In this document: positions 4,724 through 5,004 of the stretch, one piece after another
Numbering within the stretch: the stretch's first letter is position 1
How the letters are laid out: each line of letters opens with the position of its first letter
Assembly: GCA_030634235.1 (NCBI GenBank)
Contig: DAOWBD010000085.1
Location: 1-5,004 of the forward strand
DNA from: Candidatus Omnitrophota bacterium
GTDB taxonomy: Bacteria > Omnitrophota > Gorgyraeia > Zapsychrales > Zapsychraceae
Direction of reading: 5' to 3'
Length of the DNA stretch: 5,004 nucleotides
Notes under the pieces: generated by a model
The model's database searches: none
Seen by the model: only the letters and a program-made list of their open reading frames with translations
Told to the model about the DNA's origin: nothing
Program-made: the position numbers and the translations under genes

Positions 4724-5004
4724 ATGGGAAAGCAAGACGCCACAGAATTAAAGAAAAGCTTCTCTATTATCTTCAAGCAGTTTCTGCGTATTTACAAAAT
4801 CCTTCCCCGTGAAGTCATTGCCTTTATCCTTCTAGCTGTCGTCAGCATGGCCTGCTTGTTCGCGTTTGTCGACTTAGCTCCAACGGTTGATGATAACCTT
4901 TTCTTCTCTAGTGATGATCCGCAATTCCAGAGCGAACATTTGATCGACCGCCTCTTTGTCCGCAAAGACGCCCAGCTCATTATCTCCGTAACAGGAAAGA
5001 TCAC
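4724..5004 (+). CDS. MMPL/RND-type membrane transporter, N-terminal part only
   Basis: The frame is open from ATG 4724 to the window edge, giving 93 residues. A short basic, amphipathic N-terminus (KKSFSIIFKQFLRIYKILPRE) leads into one transmembrane helix at about 31-49 (VIAFILLAVVSMACLFAFV). An extracytoplasmic segment follows with FFSSDDPQFQSEHLIDRLF and KDAQLIISVTGKI. This layout (first helix, then a SxDPxFQ..... F..D.QLI.SV.G motif) is typical of MMPL-domain exporters of the RND/Patched superfamily, which move lipids or hydrophobic compounds using the proton gradient. The full protein would be roughly 700-1000 residues. An in-frame TGA at 4718-4720 means ATG 4724 is the earliest possible start. 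It has no Shine-Dalgarno. It is transcribed divergently from metY. The substrate cannot be told. An unrelated single-helix membrane protein is possible since only the N-terminus is seen. Confidence 0.75.
   Translation, partial: MGKQDATELKKSFSIIFKQFLRIYKILPREVIAFILLAVVSMACLFAFVDLAPTVDDNLFFSSDDPQFQSEHLIDRLFVRKDAQLIISVTGKI

Noticed and set aside
4792..5004. Minus-strand open frame reaching the right edge
   Set aside because: The plus strand encodes a transmembrane helix and an MMPL-like segment. The minus-strand product is low-complexity, rich in Arg, Lys and Ser.

Overview
The window looks like chromosomal DNA from a Gram-negative-type bacterium. It carries a lipoprotein signal sequence, sigma70-like promoters, good Shine-Dalgarno sites and moderate base composition. 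Nothing in it identifies the phylum securely. The gene set (AmmeMemoRadiSam-type radical SAM enzyme, DUF6941-like protein, MetY, MMPL-type exporter) would fit an uncultured anaerobic lineage, but that is inference. There is no mobile element, CRISPR array, rRNA or tRNA gene.

Left block (1-3050, minus strand). Five genes run right to left with gaps of 13, 16, 6 and 26 nt. In order of transcription they are a small cupin, a Rossmann-fold ketopantoate-reductase-like protein, a DUF6941-like protein, a small lipoprotein, and an AmrS-type radical SAM enzyme that runs off the left edge. A strong promoter (TCGACA, 17 nt, TATAAT) sits just upstream of the cupin gene. Together these suggest one transcription unit. 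Only the radical SAM enzyme belongs to a named system, and its usual partners (Memo, AMMECR1) are not in view. The shared function is therefore open.

Middle (3051-3271). About 220 bp carries no convincing gene. It holds a dense cluster of inverted repeats with a repeated 19-bp motif, and then the intrinsic terminator of metY.

Right block (3272-5004). A single-gene metY unit (O-acetylhomoserine sulfhydrylase, which assimilates sulfide into homocysteine for methionine) lies on the minus strand with its own promoter and terminator. Divergent from it, on the plus strand, is the N-terminus of an MMPL/RND-type membrane protein cut by the right edge. The 165-bp divergent region contains two exactly adjacent 14-bp repeats between two predicted promoters, and a third inverted partial copy over the metY ribosome binding site. 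The MMPL transcript may be leaderless.

The window is mostly ordinary metabolism. The parts worth a second look are the uncharacterised operon around the orphan radical SAM gene and the repeat-type candidate operators at both promoter regions. I see no clear evidence of a wholly new system.
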